This document shows positions 62,958 to 64,000 of a stretch of 64,000 nt of DNA, piece by piece. Source of the stretch: Massiliimalia timonensis (lineage in GTDB: Bacteria; Bacillota; Clostridia; Oscillospirales; Ruminococcaceae); assembly GCF_900186585.1 (NCBI RefSeq), contig NZ_FYDD01000003.1, forward strand, positions 496,001 to 560,000, read 5' to 3'. Below the pieces are notes generated by a model that saw nothing but the letters and a program-made list of their open reading frames with translations, made no database searches and was not told where the DNA came from. The first letter of the stretch is position 1. Each line of letters opens with the position of its first letter. Both the position numbers and the translations under genes were made by a program.

Positions 62958-63317
62958 ATGAAGATGAAAAAATGGGGCAGCGCCATATTAGGGATCATAT
63001 CCGGTGCTTTAAATGGGTTGTTTGGCGCCGGGGGCGGCGTGGCAGTAGTGCCTATGCTGGAACAGATGGAAATCGAACCGCAGAAAGCCCACGCCACCTC
63101 CGTAGCAATTATCCTTCCATTAAGCGCTGCGACCGCGATTTTATATTTTATGCGAGGGATTCAGGTGGATGGTTCCATGCTTTTATGGTTGATTCCCAGC
63201 GGGATCGTGGGGGCACTGATCGGTGCGAAACTCTTAAAGACCATAGATCAGGACCTGCTTAGAAGAATATTTGGGGCTGTGATTATTTATTCCGGAATTC
63301 GTCATTTATTAGGGTAA
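62958..63317 (+). CDS. Half-size TSUP (TauE/SafE) transporter, first of pair
   Basis: This 119-residue membrane protein has about four helices. It carries the TSUP motif SGALNGLFGAGGGVAVVPML and the second conserved block QKAHATSVAIILPLSAATAILYF. Full-length sulfite/anion exporters of this family hold two such halves in about 250 residues, so this protein probably works as a dimer or with the second half-size gene 107 bases downstream. The exported anion is unknown. Confidence 0.85.
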   Translation: MKMKKWGSAILGIISGALNGLFGAGGGVAVVPMLEQMEIEPQKAHATSVAIILPLSAATAILYFMRGIQVDGSMLLWLIPSGIVGALIGAKLLKTIDQDLLRRIFGAVIIYSGIRHLLG

Positions 63318-63423
63318 GTTATGTGATTTTCGTTACAAGAACAGTGACGCGGTTTTGTAAGAAAAACCGACGCAAAGTACACAAGAAAGGAATGCTTTTG
63401 AATACGAAAGCGATAGTCATACG

Positions 63424-63804
63424 ATGAATAACATTTTTTTGATTCTTGCCGGGCTGTTATCCGGGATATGTGCCTCGATGGGGCTGGGGGGCGGTTTTGT
63501 ACTGCTGGTGTATTTGACGATGTTTACCCAGTTGTCCCAGTTGGAATCACAGCTGACAAATTTGGTTTTCTTTTTACCGATTGCCGCTATTTCCATCCTG
63601 CTTCACTTGAAAAACCGTTTGATCGAGAAGAAGGTCCTGTGGAAAGCAATTATTACCGGAGTAGCCGGGGTAATCGTCGGCTATTTGATTTCCAGATATT
63701 TACCAGAGGAGTGGATCTCTAAATTATTTGGTGCATTTATTTTGTGGATCGGGGCAAGAGAGTTATTCCATAAAAAAGCAGACAAACAGGCACAAAAAGG
63801 ATAG
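63424..63804 (+). CDS. Half-size TSUP (TauE/SafE) transporter, second of pair
   Basis: This 126-residue membrane protein is the same kind of half: SGICASMGLGGGFVLLVYLTM corresponds to the glycine-rich motif, and SQLESQLTNLVFFLPIAAISILLHLKN to the second block. It shares the pattern of the upstream half but not close sequence identity, so the two are probably complementary halves of one hetero-oligomer. The C-terminal tail is basic. Confidence 0.85.
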   Translation: MNNIFLILAGLLSGICASMGLGGGFVLLVYLTMFTQLSQLESQLTNLVFFLPIAAISILLHLKNRLIEKKVLWKAIITGVAGVIVGYLISRYLPEEWISKLFGAFILWIGARELFHKKADKQAQKG

Positions 63805-63820
63805 GGTGGACTGATATATG

Positions 63821-64000
63821 CTATTCTTTTCTAGAATAGTTTGATTTCGATGAACGGTCTACACCAATGTCGTTCTTCAAAATAACTGCTTGCTGCACAG
63901 AATTGACGCCATATTTCTGCCGTATTTTGTCAATCGTTTGTTCCAGCTCCTGCTGTTTTTGGTGATCAGATGCTTGCTGCGGTGCGAACAGGCTGATTTG
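63821..64000 (-). CDS. C-terminus of a Y-family DNA polymerase (DinB/UmuC type)
   Basis: These are the last 59 residues of a gene entering from the right edge. They begin QISLFAPQQASD, a sliding-clamp-binding QxxLF motif, and continue LEQTIDKIRQKYGVNSVQQAVIL, which resembles the C-terminal tail of translesion polymerases. The catalytic palm lies outside the window. It is convergent with the TSUP pair. Confidence 0.7.
   Translation of the reverse strand, partial: QISLFAPQQASDHQKQQELEQTIDKIRQKYGVNSVQQAVILKNDIGVDRSSKSNYSRKE

Overview
The window is Firmicutes DNA, most likely from a gut clostridium. Support for this comes from type III glutamine synthetase, AsnA, an FHA-FtsW/RodA fusion, SorC and LacI regulated sugar operons, strong sigma-A type promoters, and conjugative-element modules typical of this group. 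The assignment is inference, because the window has no rRNA or marker gene that would fix the genus.

Region 1 (1 to about 16.1 kb) is integrated mobile DNA, almost all on the minus strand, and appears to be two nested elements. The inner element (left edge to about 10.66 kb) reads like an integrative and mobilizable element. In transcription order it has a P-loop kinase, a tet ribosomal-protection gene behind an attenuator-like leader, a frameshifted XRE regulator, a SAM methyltransferase, a sigma-like factor with its HTH partner, a possible oriT, MobC, a MobA-type relaxase, a Cys-rich protein, a replisome organizer, a DnaC-like ATPase, TnpW and a large serine recombinase cut by the window edge. 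It appears to be inserted in the maff2 gene of a host ICE. What remains of the ICE is the truncated maff2, VirD4, PcfB, a DUF6017-like replication protein, a Cys-rich VLP protein and a serine recombinase that has lost its catalytic N-terminus.

Region 2 (16.2 to 35 kb) is chromosomal housekeeping: a lipoprotein, an FHA-FtsW/RodA plus PBP operon, pncA-pncB (NAD salvage), fucO, a UPF0340 and Dabb pair, a nitroreductase, asnA-glnN (ammonia assimilation), and a co-directional run of murD, two M42 aminopeptidases, a methionine gamma-lyase-like enzyme, a PAP2 phosphatase and a hypothetical protein.

Region 3 (35.2 to 46.3 kb) is a sugar locus: a VOC protein, a LacI regulator, two ABC permeases, a binding protein, three TIM-barrel isomerase/epimerases, a zinc MDR dehydrogenase, an AKR-like protein and a Gfo/Idh/MocA oxidoreductase. 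This gene set resembles the E. coli ycj cluster and suggests chemistry on 3-keto-glycosides.

Region 4 (46.4 to 52.4 kb) holds an SDR, a rhodanese with a CoA-disulfide-reductase/rhodanese fusion, an ECF sigma/anti-sigma pair, and a Na/Pi cotransporter preceded by a PhoP-box-like array.

Region 5 (52.6 to 61.4 kb) is a second sugar operon: a SorC regulator with a perfect operator-like palindrome, an ABC importer, a DeoC/LsrF-type aldolase, a GH127 glycosidase and DhaL/DhaK-like kinase subunits. Together they suggest import and hydrolysis of a glycoside, phosphorylation of a ketose and aldol cleavage.

Region 6 (61.4 to 64 kb) has decayed, hairpin-rich DNA, tRNA-Gln(CTG), two half-size TSUP transporter genes and the end of a Y-family DNA polymerase gene.
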